DNA from: JARIHD01 sp036392795
GTDB taxonomy: Bacteria > Patescibacteriota > Saccharimonadia > Saccharimonadales > UBA4665
DNA length: 64,000 bases
NCBI GenBank assembly: GCA_036392795.1
Contig: DASVXH010000083.1
Span: forward strand, 1 to 64,000
Direction of reading: 5' to 3'
How positions within the stretch are numbered: the stretch's first letter is position 1; each line of letters opens with the position of its first letter. Under the pieces are notes generated by a model. The model did not search any database and was not told where the DNA came from. It worked only from the letters and a program-made list of their open reading frames with translations. Shown one piece after another: positions 16,432 to 24,334 of the stretch. The translations under genes and the position numbers were made by a program.

Positions 16432-16818
16432 ATGGCAGTAAAAGCAATCGCAAAAGGAGTCCGCATCAGCCCACGTAAGGTGAGTGTTGTTGCCGCCTTG
16501 GTTCGCGGTCGTACGGTAGAAGACGCCGTAACAATCCTCGAACACACCCCGCGCCGCGCCGCTCTGGCCGTCAAAAAAGCCATCCAGAGCGCCGCTGCAA
16601 ATGCAGACCACAACCACAACCTGAAGCCGGGTACGCTCAGCATTGTAGAGATCAGCGTTCAGTCTGGTCCTCGCCTCAAGCGTTACCGTCCTGCTTCGCA
16701 CGGTCGTGCGTTGCCATTCCAGCGCCGCACTTCGCACATCTTTGTTGTTGTAGATGGTGAAGCCCGTCCAGCGCGCAAGCCTGCCGCTGAAAAGACCGCC
16801 AAAAAGGAGGCTAAATAA
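16432..16818 (+). CDS. rplV: 50S ribosomal protein L22
   Basis: uL22 with the tunnel beta-hairpin (RLKRYRPASHGRALPFQRR). At 128 residues it carries an Ala/Lys/Glu-rich extension of about 18 residues. Confidence 0.97.
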   Translation: MAVKAIAKGVRISPRKVSVVAALVRGRTVEDAVTILEHTPRRAALAVKKAIQSAAANADHNHNLKPGTLSIVEISVQSGPRLKRYRPASHGRALPFQRRTSHIFVVVDGEARPARKPAAEKTAKKEAK

Positions 16819-16819
16819 T

Positions 16820-17449
16820 ATGGGACAGAAAGTTAATCCGATTAGCATGCGCCTCCAGGTCAACAAAGACTGGCGCAGCAAATGGTTTGTTGGCAAGCGC
16901 GAGTATGCAAAATACTTGGCCGACGACCTGAAGGTACGCCGCATGATTTCCGACAAACTCGGTTCGCGTGCTGCAATCAACAAAGTTGATATCGAGCGTT
17001 CACCGAACCTCGTAACCGTTACCATCTCTACCGCCAAAGCCGGTGTTGTAATTGGTCGTGGTGGTGCTGGTGCCCAAGAGCTAAAGGCTACCATCGAAAA
17101 AATTTATGGCACCCAGACGCGCGTTAATATCGAAGAAATTAAAAAGCCCGAAATGTACGCCAAGCTGGTTGCTGAAAATATCGCTCACCAGTTGGAGCGC
17201 CGCATGAGCTTCCGCCGCGCGATTAAAAGCTCGGCTGCCGCAACCATGCGCGGTGGTGCAAAGGGTATCCGCATCGAGGTAGCCGGTCGTCTAAACGGTG
17301 CCGAAATGTCCCGCCGCGAAAAGGAAGTAGCCGGTTCGGTGCCTCTACACACCCTTCGCGCTGACATCGACTACGCTCAGGTTGGTGCCCGCACCGCAGC
17401 TGGCGTTATCGGTGTTAAAGTGTGGATCTATAAAGGGGAGGTAGCGTAG
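16820..17449 (+). CDS. rpsC: 30S ribosomal protein S3
   Basis: uS3 with a KH domain (GRGG at residues 79-82) and the C-terminal mRNA-entry domain, 209 residues. It starts at MGQKVNPISMRL two bases after the rplV stop, with AAGGAGG upstream. The in-frame GTG at 16754 lies within rplV and is not used. Confidence 0.97.
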   Translation: MGQKVNPISMRLQVNKDWRSKWFVGKREYAKYLADDLKVRRMISDKLGSRAAINKVDIERSPNLVTVTISTAKAGVVIGRGGAGAQELKATIEKIYGTQTRVNIEEIKKPEMYAKLVAENIAHQLERRMSFRRAIKSSAAATMRGGAKGIRIEVAGRLNGAEMSRREKEVAGSVPLHTLRADIDYAQVGARTAAGVIGVKVWIYKGEVA

Positions 17450-17450
17450 T

Positions 17451-17864
17451 ATGCTCGTTCCTAACCGTACCAAGTTCCGCAAGGTTCGCAAAGGCCGCAT
17501 CAACGGCCCCGCAACCAAGGGACACTACATCGCCTTTGGCGAATACGCGCTACAGGCCCAGGGCCACGAGCGTATCACTTCCCGCCAGATCGAGTCTGCC
17601 CGTCAGGCTATGACTCGCTACATCAAGCGTGGCGGTAAAATCTGGATCCGCATTTTCCCACACCTGCCTGTGACCAAAAAACCACAGGATGTAAAGATGG
17701 GCAGCGGTAAGGGTAGCCCTGAATATTTCGCAGCTAAGGTTAAGCCCGGCACTATCATGTTTGAAATGCAGGGCGTTAGCGAAGAAGTAGCCCGCGAAGC
17801 TATGCGCCTCGCGGCACACAAACTCCCAGTAAAAACTAAATTCTTGGTGAAGGAGGACGCGTAA
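17451..17864 (+). CDS. rplP: 50S ribosomal protein L16
   Basis: uL16, 137 residues, in the central protuberance/A-site region. It starts MLVPNRTKFRK, with the conserved GKGSPEYFAAKVKPGTIMFE core. The stop overlaps the rpmC start. Confidence 0.97.
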   Translation: MLVPNRTKFRKVRKGRINGPATKGHYIAFGEYALQAQGHERITSRQIESARQAMTRYIKRGGKIWIRIFPHLPVTKKPQDVKMGSGKGSPEYFAAKVKPGTIMFEMQGVSEEVAREAMRLAAHKLPVKTKFLVKEDA

Positions 17865-18064
17865 TGAAAATCGCTGATATCCGCAAGCTGTCAACTGCCG
17901 AGTTGACCACCGAGAGCACCAAACTACGTGTGGAGATTGCTGAACTTAAACGTCGTCTTTCCACCGGTGAAGTCCAAAACGTTCGCGTCATTCGCGGTAA
18001 GCGCAAGGACCTCGCACGGGTGCTGACGGTACTGGGTGAGCAGCTCGCAAAGGAGAACATGTAA
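17864..18064 (+). CDS. rpmC: 50S ribosomal protein L29
   Basis: uL29, 66 residues, a two-helix hairpin at the tunnel exit next to L23. It has TAATG overlaps on both sides. ELTTESTKLRVEIAELKRRLSTGEVQN is family-typical. Confidence 0.93.
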   Translation: MKIADIRKLSTAELTTESTKLRVEIAELKRRLSTGEVQNVRVIRGKRKDLARVLTVLGEQLAKENM

Positions 18065-18414
18065 TGGCAAAAATGATTTACGGTATCGTGTCTTCAAAAA
18101 AGACCGACAAGACCATCGTCGTGACCGAACATGTCCGCCAGACTCATCCGCTGTACCGCAAGCAGTACACGGTGACAAAGCGGTTTATGGCGCACGATGA
18201 GAATAACGAGGCACAAGAAGGCGACAAAGTCGTTATTGTAGAAACTCGCCCGATTAGCGCTCGTAAGCATTTCAAGCTGGACCGCATCACTGAAAAGGCA
18301 GGCGTCAAGCATGTCGAATCAGAGAAGGATGTTCCAGAAGTGCTTAAAAAGGCCGCAAAGCCAGCCAAAGAAGAGGCAGCCGCTGACACAGAGGCAAGCG
18401 AGGAGGACAAGTAA
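18064..18414 (+). CDS. rpsQ: 30S ribosomal protein S17 with acidic tail
   Basis: uS17 core (KMIYGIVSSKKTDKTIVV through the DKVVIVETRPIS motif) followed by an additional Ala/Glu/Asp-rich tail of about 30 residues, giving 116 residues against the usual 80-90. The order L16-L29-S17 is canonical. Confidence 0.95.
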   Translation: MAKMIYGIVSSKKTDKTIVVTEHVRQTHPLYRKQYTVTKRFMAHDENNEAQEGDKVVIVETRPISARKHFKLDRITEKAGVKHVESEKDVPEVLKKAAKPAKEEAAADTEASEEDK

Positions 18415-18782
18415 TGATTCAACAAGAATCCCGCCTCGTCGTTTGCGACAACAGTGGTGCCAAAGAAATTTTGTGTATCCGTGTCCTTGGTGGCACCCGC
18501 CGCCGCTACGCTCGCGTTGGTGACATTATCGTCGCCACCGTCAAAGAAGCCAATCCACAAGGCAATGTCAAAAAAAAGAGCGTAGTAAAAGCAGTCGTTG
18601 TTCGTACGCAGGATGTTATTCGCCGTAAAGATGGCAGCACCATCAAATTCGACGACAATGCGGCTGTGATTATTGGTGACGATAAGGCCCCTAAAGCTAC
18701 CCGTATCTTCGGGCCCGTCCCCCGCGAACTGCGCGACCTCGGCTATGCAAAGATCATTAGCTTAGCACCGGAGGTACTCTAA
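18414..18782 (+). CDS. rplN: 50S ribosomal protein L14
   Basis: uL14, 122 residues, starting MIQQESRLVVCDNSGAKE, the standard family start. It is the docking surface for the silencing factor RsfS. Overlap-coupled to its neighbours. Confidence 0.98.
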   Translation: MIQQESRLVVCDNSGAKEILCIRVLGGTRRRYARVGDIIVATVKEANPQGNVKKKSVVKAVVVRTQDVIRRKDGSTIKFDDNAAVIIGDDKAPKATRIFGPVPRELRDLGYAKIISLAPEVL

Positions 18783-19123
18783 TGAAGACCGTAGAAAACA
18801 AGATCTATAAGATTCGCCTGAAAAAAGGTGATACCGTTGTGGTTACCACAGGTAAATACAAGGGAAAGACCGGCAAAATTACCGCTACTCACCCAAGCGA
18901 GAACAAAGTAACCGTCGAAGGCATTAACATCGTTAAAAAACACGTTAAGCCTAACCGCGCCAACCCGCAAGGCGGCATCATCGAAGTTACCAAACCCATT
19001 TGGGTTAGCAAGGTCGCCATCGTCGACCCTTCAACCAAAAAAGCCAGCCGCATTGGCTATAAGCTTGACGACAAGGGCAACAAAACCCGCGTTTACAAGG
19101 CAAGCGGCAAGGAGATTAAATAA
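18782..19123 (+). CDS. rplX: 50S ribosomal protein L24
   Basis: uL24 with a KOW motif (KKGDTVVVTTGKYKGKTGKI), an assembly initiator of the large subunit, 113 residues. Overlaps rplN and rplE by one base each. Confidence 0.97.
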   Translation: MKTVENKIYKIRLKKGDTVVVTTGKYKGKTGKITATHPSENKVTVEGINIVKKHVKPNRANPQGGIIEVTKPIWVSKVAIVDPSTKKASRIGYKLDDKGNKTRVYKASGKEIK

Positions 19124-19704
19124 TGGCCGACAAGAAAGCAACTCCCGCTACAACTACAGCTCGCCTTCGCGAACAGTACAACAGCAAAATTGCTGCTGAA
19201 TTGTTGAAAGAGCTTGGTCTTGCCAACGCGCACCAGGTGCCCAAACTGGAAAAAATCACACTGAATGTTGGTCTTGGCAAGGCAAAAGATGACAAAAAAG
19301 TCATCGCTGCCGCCGAAAACACGCTGACCAAGATCACCGGCCAAAAGCCCGTAGAAACCATCGCCAAAAAGTCCATCGCCAACTTCAAGCTGCGCGAAGG
19401 CAATAAAATTGGCTTGAAGGTAACGCTCCGCGGCGATAAAATGTACGAATTTTTGGATCGCCTGGTAACCATCGTGCTACCTCGTCTGCGCGACTTCCAC
19501 GGTGTTAGTAAAAAAGCATTTGACCGCCAAGGCAACTTTAGCTTCGGCATGACCGACCAATCGGTATTTCCCGAACTGACCTTTGATGAAACAACTACCG
19601 CACACGGTTTGCAGGCAGTGTTTACTATCAAAGCTCACGATCCAGCTCACTCCCGTGCGTTGCTTGAAAAATTCGGAATGCCTTTTGAAAAGGAGAATAA
19701 GTAA
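19123..19704 (+). CDS. rplE: 50S ribosomal protein L5
   Basis: uL5, the 5S rRNA-binding protein. It has the KITLNVGLGKA and GLKVTLRG motifs and ends HSRALLEKFGMPF. At 193 residues it has a slightly longer N-terminus than the usual 180. Confidence 0.97.
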   Translation: MADKKATPATTTARLREQYNSKIAAELLKELGLANAHQVPKLEKITLNVGLGKAKDDKKVIAAAENTLTKITGQKPVETIAKKSIANFKLREGNKIGLKVTLRGDKMYEFLDRLVTIVLPRLRDFHGVSKKAFDRQGNFSFGMTDQSVFPELTFDETTTAHGLQAVFTIKAHDPAHSRALLEKFGMPFEKENK

Positions 19705-19974
19705 ATGGCTAAGAAATCAATCATTGCCCGCGACCTCAAGCGCCAGAAGATGATCAAAAAGTATGCCGCTAAGCGCGCCGAGCTAAAAGCTTTGGGCGAC
19801 CATGAAGGTTTGGCCAAACTGCCTCGCAACTCTTCTCCCACTCGTTGGAAGAACCGTTGTGTTGAAACCGGCCGCCCCCATGGCTACATGCGTCAGTTTG
19901 GTCTGAGTCGTATCGCTTTCCGCGAACATGCAAGCAAGGGTGAAATCCCCGGCGTAACAAAGGCCAGCTGGTAA
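19705..19974 (+). CDS. rpsN: 30S ribosomal protein S14, zinc-free type
   Basis: uS14, 89 residues. Only one Cys is present, in NRCVETGRPHGY, so the zinc ribbon of the short S14 type is absent and the protein belongs to the longer cysteine-free (C-minus) type. The start codon directly follows the rplE stop. Confidence 0.96.
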   Translation: MAKKSIIARDLKRQKMIKKYAAKRAELKALGDHEGLAKLPRNSSPTRWKNRCVETGRPHGYMRQFGLSRIAFREHASKGEIPGVTKASW

Positions 19975-19989
19975 AAGGAGAATATGCAT

Positions 19990-20388
19990 ATGATGGTATC
20001 TACAGACCCAATCGCAGACATGCTCACCCGCATCCGCAACGCTATCGCTGTACAAAAGAGTGAAGTCACTATGCCCCATTCCAAGGTTAAGGAATCGGTT
20101 GCTCGTCTTTTGAAAGACAGCGGCTTCATCTCTGATGTATCTGTGGCTGACGCAACTATTGGCAAATCCATGAAGATCGTTATCAACGAAGCCGGCGAAA
20201 ACGCTCGCATCACCGAGATCGTTCGCATGAGCAAGCCAGGTCGCCGCTATTACACGGGAAGCGACAAAATCCCTGTTGTTAAGCGTGGTCGTGGTGTCGT
20301 TATCATCTCTACCTCAAAAGGTATGATGACCGGTGCCCAGGCCAAAAAGCAAGGCGTTGGCGGCGAGTTAATTTGTAAAGTGTACTAA
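19990..20388 (+). CDS. rpsH: 30S ribosomal protein S8
   Basis: uS8, 132 residues, with STDPIADMLTRIRNA near the start and the C-terminal STSKGMMTGAQAKKQGVGGE motif. Three in-frame ATGs occur at 19984, 19990 and 19993. The GGAG at 19977-19980 is spaced best (9 nt) from 19990. In enterobacteria S8 represses the spc operon; no S8-site mimic was recognised here. Confidence 0.96.
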   Translation: MMVSTDPIADMLTRIRNAIAVQKSEVTMPHSKVKESVARLLKDSGFISDVSVADATIGKSMKIVINEAGENARITEIVRMSKPGRRYYTGSDKIPVVKRGRGVVIISTSKGMMTGAQAKKQGVGGELICKVY

Positions 20389-20406
20389 TAGAGTAAAGGA
20401 AAATCG

Positions 20407-20946
20407 ATGAGTCGAATAGGAAAACTGCCTATCCAAATCCCCAGCGGTGTGACAATCACTGTCGACCCCGATTTCGTTACTGTGACCGGTGCCAAGGGCA
20501 CACTGAAGCAGTTTACGATGCCGGGCGTTGCAGTAGCTGTTGCCGACGGCGTAGCTACGGTTACGCGCGTCGATGACGAACCGGTCAATCGCGCCAAGCA
20601 TGGCCTGATGCGTGCTCTGATCAACAATATGGTTGTCGGCGTCACCCAAGGCTTCAGTAAACAGCTAGAGATTAACGGTGTTGGTTACCGTGTCGCAGCA
20701 CAAGGTGCCGACCTCAAGTTTAATCTCGGCTTTTCGCATGATGTAATTTATAAAATGCCACAGGGCGTATCCGCTACTATCGAGCAGAACAAAATTACCG
20801 TTTCTGGCATCGACAAACAGCAGGTTGGCCAGGTTGCTGCCGAAATCCGCGCACTTAAGAAGCCTGAACCTTACAAGGGTAAGGGCATCAAGTACGCCGA
20901 CGAACGTATCCTCCGCAAGAGTGGTAAATCAGGTAAGGACAAATAG
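20407..20946 (+). CDS. rplF: 50S ribosomal protein L6
   Basis: uL6, 179 residues, a duplicated alpha/beta fold starting MSRIGKLPIQIPSGV and ending with the conserved PEPYKGKGIKYADE motif and a basic tail. Confidence 0.97.
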   Translation: MSRIGKLPIQIPSGVTITVDPDFVTVTGAKGTLKQFTMPGVAVAVADGVATVTRVDDEPVNRAKHGLMRALINNMVVGVTQGFSKQLEINGVGYRVAAQGADLKFNLGFSHDVIYKMPQGVSATIEQNKITVSGIDKQQVGQVAAEIRALKKPEPYKGKGIKYADERILRKSGKSGKDK

Positions 20947-20954
20947 GTAGAAGT

Positions 20955-21311
20955 ATGGACAAACTAGCACACAAGCTTCTCAACAAAAGCCTCCGCAAGA
21001 ACCGCGTTCGTGCGACCGTTTCCGGTACTACCGAACGCCCACGCCTGAGCGTATCTGTTTCTAATCGTCACATCATCGCCCAAGTTATCGATGATACCAC
21101 CCACAAAACGCTCGCCTACGTTTCAACTGTCGGCACCAAAGCCGCCAAAGGTTCGATGAAAGAGCGTGCCGAATGGGTTGGCACCGAAATCGCTAAAAAA
21201 GCTAAAGCTGCAAAGGTTTCCGCAGTCGTATTCGACCGCGGTGGTCGCATTTACCATGGCCGCGTACAAGCGCTGGCAGACGCAGCCCGTAAAGCAGGAT
21301 TGGAGTTCTAA
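20955..21311 (+). CDS. rplR: 50S ribosomal protein L18
   Basis: uL18, 118 residues, a 5S rRNA-binding protein with RPRLSVSVSNRHIIAQVID and the C-terminal DRGGRIYHGRVQALADAARKAG signature. Confidence 0.97.
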   Translation: MDKLAHKLLNKSLRKNRVRATVSGTTERPRLSVSVSNRHIIAQVIDDTTHKTLAYVSTVGTKAAKGSMKERAEWVGTEIAKKAKAAKVSAVVFDRGGRIYHGRVQALADAARKAGLEF

Positions 21312-21313
21312 TC

Positions 21314-22042
21314 ATGGCTGAAAATACAACAGCCCCAGCACAAGCCGCCGCTGAAGCAGCAGCTGCTGCACAGCACCAGGGTCAAGGTCACGGTGGCCGT
21401 GGTCCTCGTGGCGGTCAAGGTCGGCCCGGTGGCCGTCGTGACGGTCGCCGTCCAGATGTTGCACCAGAAGAAAAACAATTTGATGAACGCGTACTGCACA
21501 TTGACCGTGTGGCCCGCGTCGTAAAGGGTGGTCGCCGCTTCCGTTTCCGTGCACTCGTCGTGGTTGGTGACCGCAAAAATCGCGTTGGTATCGGTATTGC
21601 TAAAGGCGCAGATGTTACCGCTGCCGTTTCCAAGGCTACTGAAGTCGCCAAGAAGCATTTTGTTACCGTCAGCACCGACAAAAATGGTTCGATTCATCAC
21701 GAATACGAAGCTAAAGTTGGTGGTGCACGCATCCTCATCAAGCCAGCCAGCGCTGGTACCGGTCTGATCGCCGGTGGCGTGGTCCGCACTATTTTGGAAG
21801 TAGCCGGCATCAAGAATATCTTGAGCAAGTCATTGGGCTCTACCAATAAGGCAAACACTGCCTACGCAACCATCGAAGCATTGCGTAGCATTGTACCCGC
21901 CGACAAATGGGTAACGGCTGCTGCTCTAAAAGCCGCCAAAAACGAAAGGGCCAAGGCGCCCAAGGCAGAGGCAAAGAGCGAAAAGCCTGTCGTTGCCAAG
22001 ACTGCTCCAAAAAAGGTCGCCGCTAAAAAGGAGGCCAAATAA
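21314..22042 (+). CDS. rpsE: 30S ribosomal protein S5 with extended ends
   Basis: uS5 core (about residues 55-210) with ERVLHIDRVARVVKGGRRF and the C-terminal NKANTAYATIEAL. It carries an N-terminal Ala- then Gly/Arg-rich extension of about 50 residues and a Lys/Ala-rich tail, giving 242 residues against the usual 165. The stop overlaps the rplO start by one base: there is no room for rpmD (L30), which normally sits between these genes. Confidence 0.97.
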   Translation: MAENTTAPAQAAAEAAAAAQHQGQGHGGRGPRGGQGRPGGRRDGRRPDVAPEEKQFDERVLHIDRVARVVKGGRRFRFRALVVVGDRKNRVGIGIAKGADVTAAVSKATEVAKKHFVTVSTDKNGSIHHEYEAKVGGARILIKPASAGTGLIAGGVVRTILEVAGIKNILSKSLGSTNKANTAYATIEALRSIVPADKWVTAAALKAAKNERAKAPKAEAKSEKPVVAKTAPKKVAAKKEAK

Positions 22043-22512
22043 TGAAATATCACGAACTACAGGTTTCCAGCAGTAAAAGTGCCAAGCGTGTTGGTCGCGG
22101 TATTGCCGCCGGCCAAGGCAAGACCGCCGGTCGTGGTACTAAAGGCCAGATGGCCCGTACTGGTGCTAAGCGTAAGCCAGGCTTCGAAGGTGGCCAAAAT
22201 CCTTTGATGCAACGCTTGCCTAAGCTGCCTGGATTTAAATCCAAGCGCGTGCCCGCCGAGGTCGTCTACACGGGTCAGCTGGACAGCGTATCCGCAAAGA
22301 CTATCGATGCAGCCGCATTGGCCGAAGCCGGCCTGATTAGCAGTGCCTACGTTGTAGTCAAGTTGCTAGTAAAGGGTGATGTCACCAAAAAGCACAGTGT
22401 AAAATTGCAATCAGCCTCGGCCGCTGCAATCGAAGCTGTTCAAAAAGCTGGTGGCGAGTTCGAAAAAGTTGCCCGTAGCCCTCGACCCGCAACCCGCAAA
22501 AAAGAAGATTAG
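22042..22512 (+). CDS. rplO: 50S ribosomal protein L15
   Basis: uL15, 156 residues, with the Gly-rich N-terminal segment (KRVGRGIAAGQGKTAGRGTKGQ) and MQRLPKLPGFKS. It is the last gene of this operon; secY, which usually follows, is 3.2 kb away. Confidence 0.97.
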   Translation: MKYHELQVSSSKSAKRVGRGIAAGQGKTAGRGTKGQMARTGAKRKPGFEGGQNPLMQRLPKLPGFKSKRVPAEVVYTGQLDSVSAKTIDAAALAEAGLISSAYVVVKLLVKGDVTKKHSVKLQSASAAAIEAVQKAGGEFEKVARSPRPATRKKED

Positions 22513-22527
22513 TCTTCCTAAAAATAT

Positions 22528-22568
22528 GTAAAGAAGCTTACTCTGTTTGAGTAGGCTTCTTTACTTTT
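22528..22568 (+). terminator. Intrinsic terminator of the rplC-rplO operon
   Basis: A long imperfect stem runs from GTAAAGAAGC (22528) to its complement ending at 22564, with loop TGTTT and TTTT after it. Confidence 0.9.
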
Positions 22569-22579
22569 GTTAATTTTAA

Positions 22580-22588
22580 TGATATAAT
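22580..22588 (+). promoter_or_regulatory. Extended -10 promoter of the 22596 gene
   Basis: TGA-TATAAT at 22580-22588 ends 7 nt before the ATG, predicting a leaderless transcript. Confidence 0.6.
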
Positions 22589-22595
22589 TTGAAAA

Positions 22596-23126
22596 ATGCG
22601 TTACCCTGACTCAGAAACTATTGTCTTTGATGAGCCCGTCAAAAGGGCGCGAGGCGGTGCCGAAATCAAAATAGACGAGCAGCGCGTTATTTTTCGGGCG
22701 GGCATCGCCAGAAAAGCAGATATCGTATTGACGCACCCGGCACCCTTCGTTCGGGTCTTTCATGGCATCGGCGCAAAGGCGATGCTAGACCTGCGATCAG
22801 AGGTGGGCTGGGCGGAAGTACACGATATGGACAGTCGGTCTTACCTGCGAATGGGAGCGGGCGCAGTCAGTCTTTCGGGGGAAATCGAGCGAGGCAGCGA
22901 GCTTGTCCACGCAGCCGAATTCTATAGGGCCAAAGACATAAAGGGACTACAGCATCTAAACGTCACATTTAAGAGTTACGCCGGATCCCCTGATTATCGT
23001 GCACGTGGTCTTGATAGCGAGCCTATATACAAGCCCAATGAAAACGGCGTCATAGACTTTACGGCTCTCTGGGATCAAGGTATTCGACCCGACACCTTCT
23101 ATCTGCCACAGCGTCTAGATATATAA
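22596..23126 (+). CDS. Hypothetical protein, 176 aa
   Basis: Not recognised. A soluble protein with alternating hydrophobic residues suggesting a beta-rich fold, no signal peptide and no membrane helix. It sits between the rplO terminator and a small-RNA locus and is transcribed from its own extended -10, predicted leaderless. Codon use matches the surroundings. Confidence 0.6.
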   Translation: MRYPDSETIVFDEPVKRARGGAEIKIDEQRVIFRAGIARKADIVLTHPAPFVRVFHGIGAKAMLDLRSEVGWAEVHDMDSRSYLRMGAGAVSLSGEIERGSELVHAAEFYRAKDIKGLQHLNVTFKSYAGSPDYRARGLDSEPIYKPNENGVIDFTALWDQGIRPDTFYLPQRLDI

Positions 23127-23151
23127 AAATCCAAAAACAATTAAAAACTTC

Positions 23152-23181
23152 TTTACAGAACCATGATGAATGGTGTACATT
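23152..23181 (+). promoter_or_regulatory. Promoter of a candidate small RNA
   Basis: TTTACA (23152-23157), an 18-nt spacer and TACATT (23176-23181). No start codon with a credible reading frame follows. Confidence 0.55.
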
Positions 23182-23187
23182 TTAGCT

Positions 23188-23278
23188 GTCCTTATTGGAC
23201 GTTGTAGACAGCCTCGTAATGCTATAAAAAGCAGTACAGGCAAAAATAGGTACGATCTTCGGTTGTGCCTATTTTTTT
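23188..23278 (+). ncRNA. Candidate small non-coding RNA, about 90 nt
   Basis: A promoter and a strong terminator bracket about 90 nt with no open frame. It can fold as a 5' hairpin (GTCC 23188-23191 with GGAC 23197-23200), a TGCT/AGCA hairpin at 23220-23233, and the terminator hairpin. An alternative stem, GCTGTC (23185-23190) with GACAGC (23207-23212), would need transcription to begin a few bases earlier. SRP RNA, 6S and tmRNA signatures were looked for and not seen. A long leader of the esterase gene read through the terminator is the main alternative. Confidence 0.45.
23242..23278 (+). terminator. Intrinsic terminator with UUCG loop
   Basis: AAAAATAGG (23242-23250) pairs with CCTATTTTT across a stem capped by TTCG, and a run of seven T follows. 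From here to 23418 no gene is seen, only an imperfect hairpin around AGTGGACC/GGTCACT (near 23293-23313). Confidence 0.88.
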
Positions 23279-23418
23279 AGATACAGTCATACCAGTGGAC
23301 CCTGTGGTCACTCAAAATCAAAATATAGAAGAGTGTGAGCCCGGCCAATGGCTGTAAATATTGGCAATGCGTAAGCTTTTTCATAGTCAGTCGCCAATAA
23401 ACTCTCTAGTGTGGACCT

Positions 23419-24252
23419 ATGAAGAAATTAATATTTTATACCCTATCATCTTTATTGTTTTTGGTCGGAATTGTAATTGTCGCACCTAAAAATGCCTCAG
23501 CTGCAACCAACAATACCTATATGTCTCTTGGCGATTCGGTAGCCGCGGGCGCTGGTTTACCATTAAGCAACGGATCACAGGCCGCGCTCTGTGCGAAATC
23601 GGGTCAAGCCTATCCATTCAAAGTGGCAGCAGAAACCGGATTGGCTCTTGAGCATCTGGCATGTAGCGGCGCAAAGATAACTGATGGGATTTTGCAGTCT
23701 CAGGAGCGCAATGGCGTTACCCTTAGTCCGCAGATCGATCGGGCATTTGCAAATGGCACGCCAAAGCTCATAACCGTAACCGCCGGCACCAATGACATTA
23801 ATTGGGCAGCCTACATTAACAAATGCTATCAATCGGAATGTGGCACCCTCACCGACACAGCCACCTCTAGCTTGCTGATTTGGAAGGTACATCAAAATAT
23901 GCGAAGCCTTTTGGATCAGATCAAAGCCCGCAATGGTGCCGATAAGCCAAAGGTAGTTGTGACTGGTTATTATATGCCGCTTTCCAATGCACAGCCCGCC
24001 TGCACCGACACCACGGGCATTACCTCAAAAGAAGTTAACTGGGTCCGACAGCAGGCCACCTTGCTCAATATCGCCCTAAGTGCGGTGGTTTATCAATACG
24101 ATTTTGTTAGCTTTGCCCCAGTTAATTTTAATGGCCATGAGCTTTGTTCGGCCGATTCCTGGATTCAAGGCCTAGGGGCTCCGGCTTCTTATCATCCCAC
24201 TGCTGCCGGTCAGAAGGCCATTGCTCAGTCTGTTTTAGATGTTCTTAGATAG
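23419..24252 (+). CDS. Secreted SGNH/GDSL-family esterase
   Basis: Probable extracellular or surface lipid/ester hydrolase. Residues 1-29 form a Sec signal peptide (Lys-Lys, hydrophobic core, NASA cleavage region). Block I is LGDS with Ser40, block III is GTND at 123-126, and block V has His259 in SYHPT. The Asp usually three residues before the His is Ala here, as in SGNH enzymes that work with a Ser-His dyad. Four Cys in the mature part could form disulfides. No clear Shine-Dalgarno motif is seen. It precedes a P450 gene on the same strand. Confidence 0.85.
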   Translation: MKKLIFYTLSSLLFLVGIVIVAPKNASAATNNTYMSLGDSVAAGAGLPLSNGSQAALCAKSGQAYPFKVAAETGLALEHLACSGAKITDGILQSQERNGVTLSPQIDRAFANGTPKLITVTAGTNDINWAAYINKCYQSECGTLTDTATSSLLIWKVHQNMRSLLDQIKARNGADKPKVVVTGYYMPLSNAQPACTDTTGITSKEVNWVRQQATLLNIALSAVVYQYDFVSFAPVNFNGHELCSADSWIQGLGAPASYHPTAAGQKAIAQSVLDVLR

Positions 24253-24334
24253 TTCGTTACTCAAACTATTTCTACAGAGCAGATAACCATTACCGCGTTG
24301 TTTCATCTTAGTTTAAGTTTTATACTTAAAGAGG

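Noticed and set aside
16754..16819. A GTG that would add 22 residues to S3.
   Set aside because: The extension lies within rplV and is not part of the S3 family; MGQKVNP at 16820 is the conserved start.
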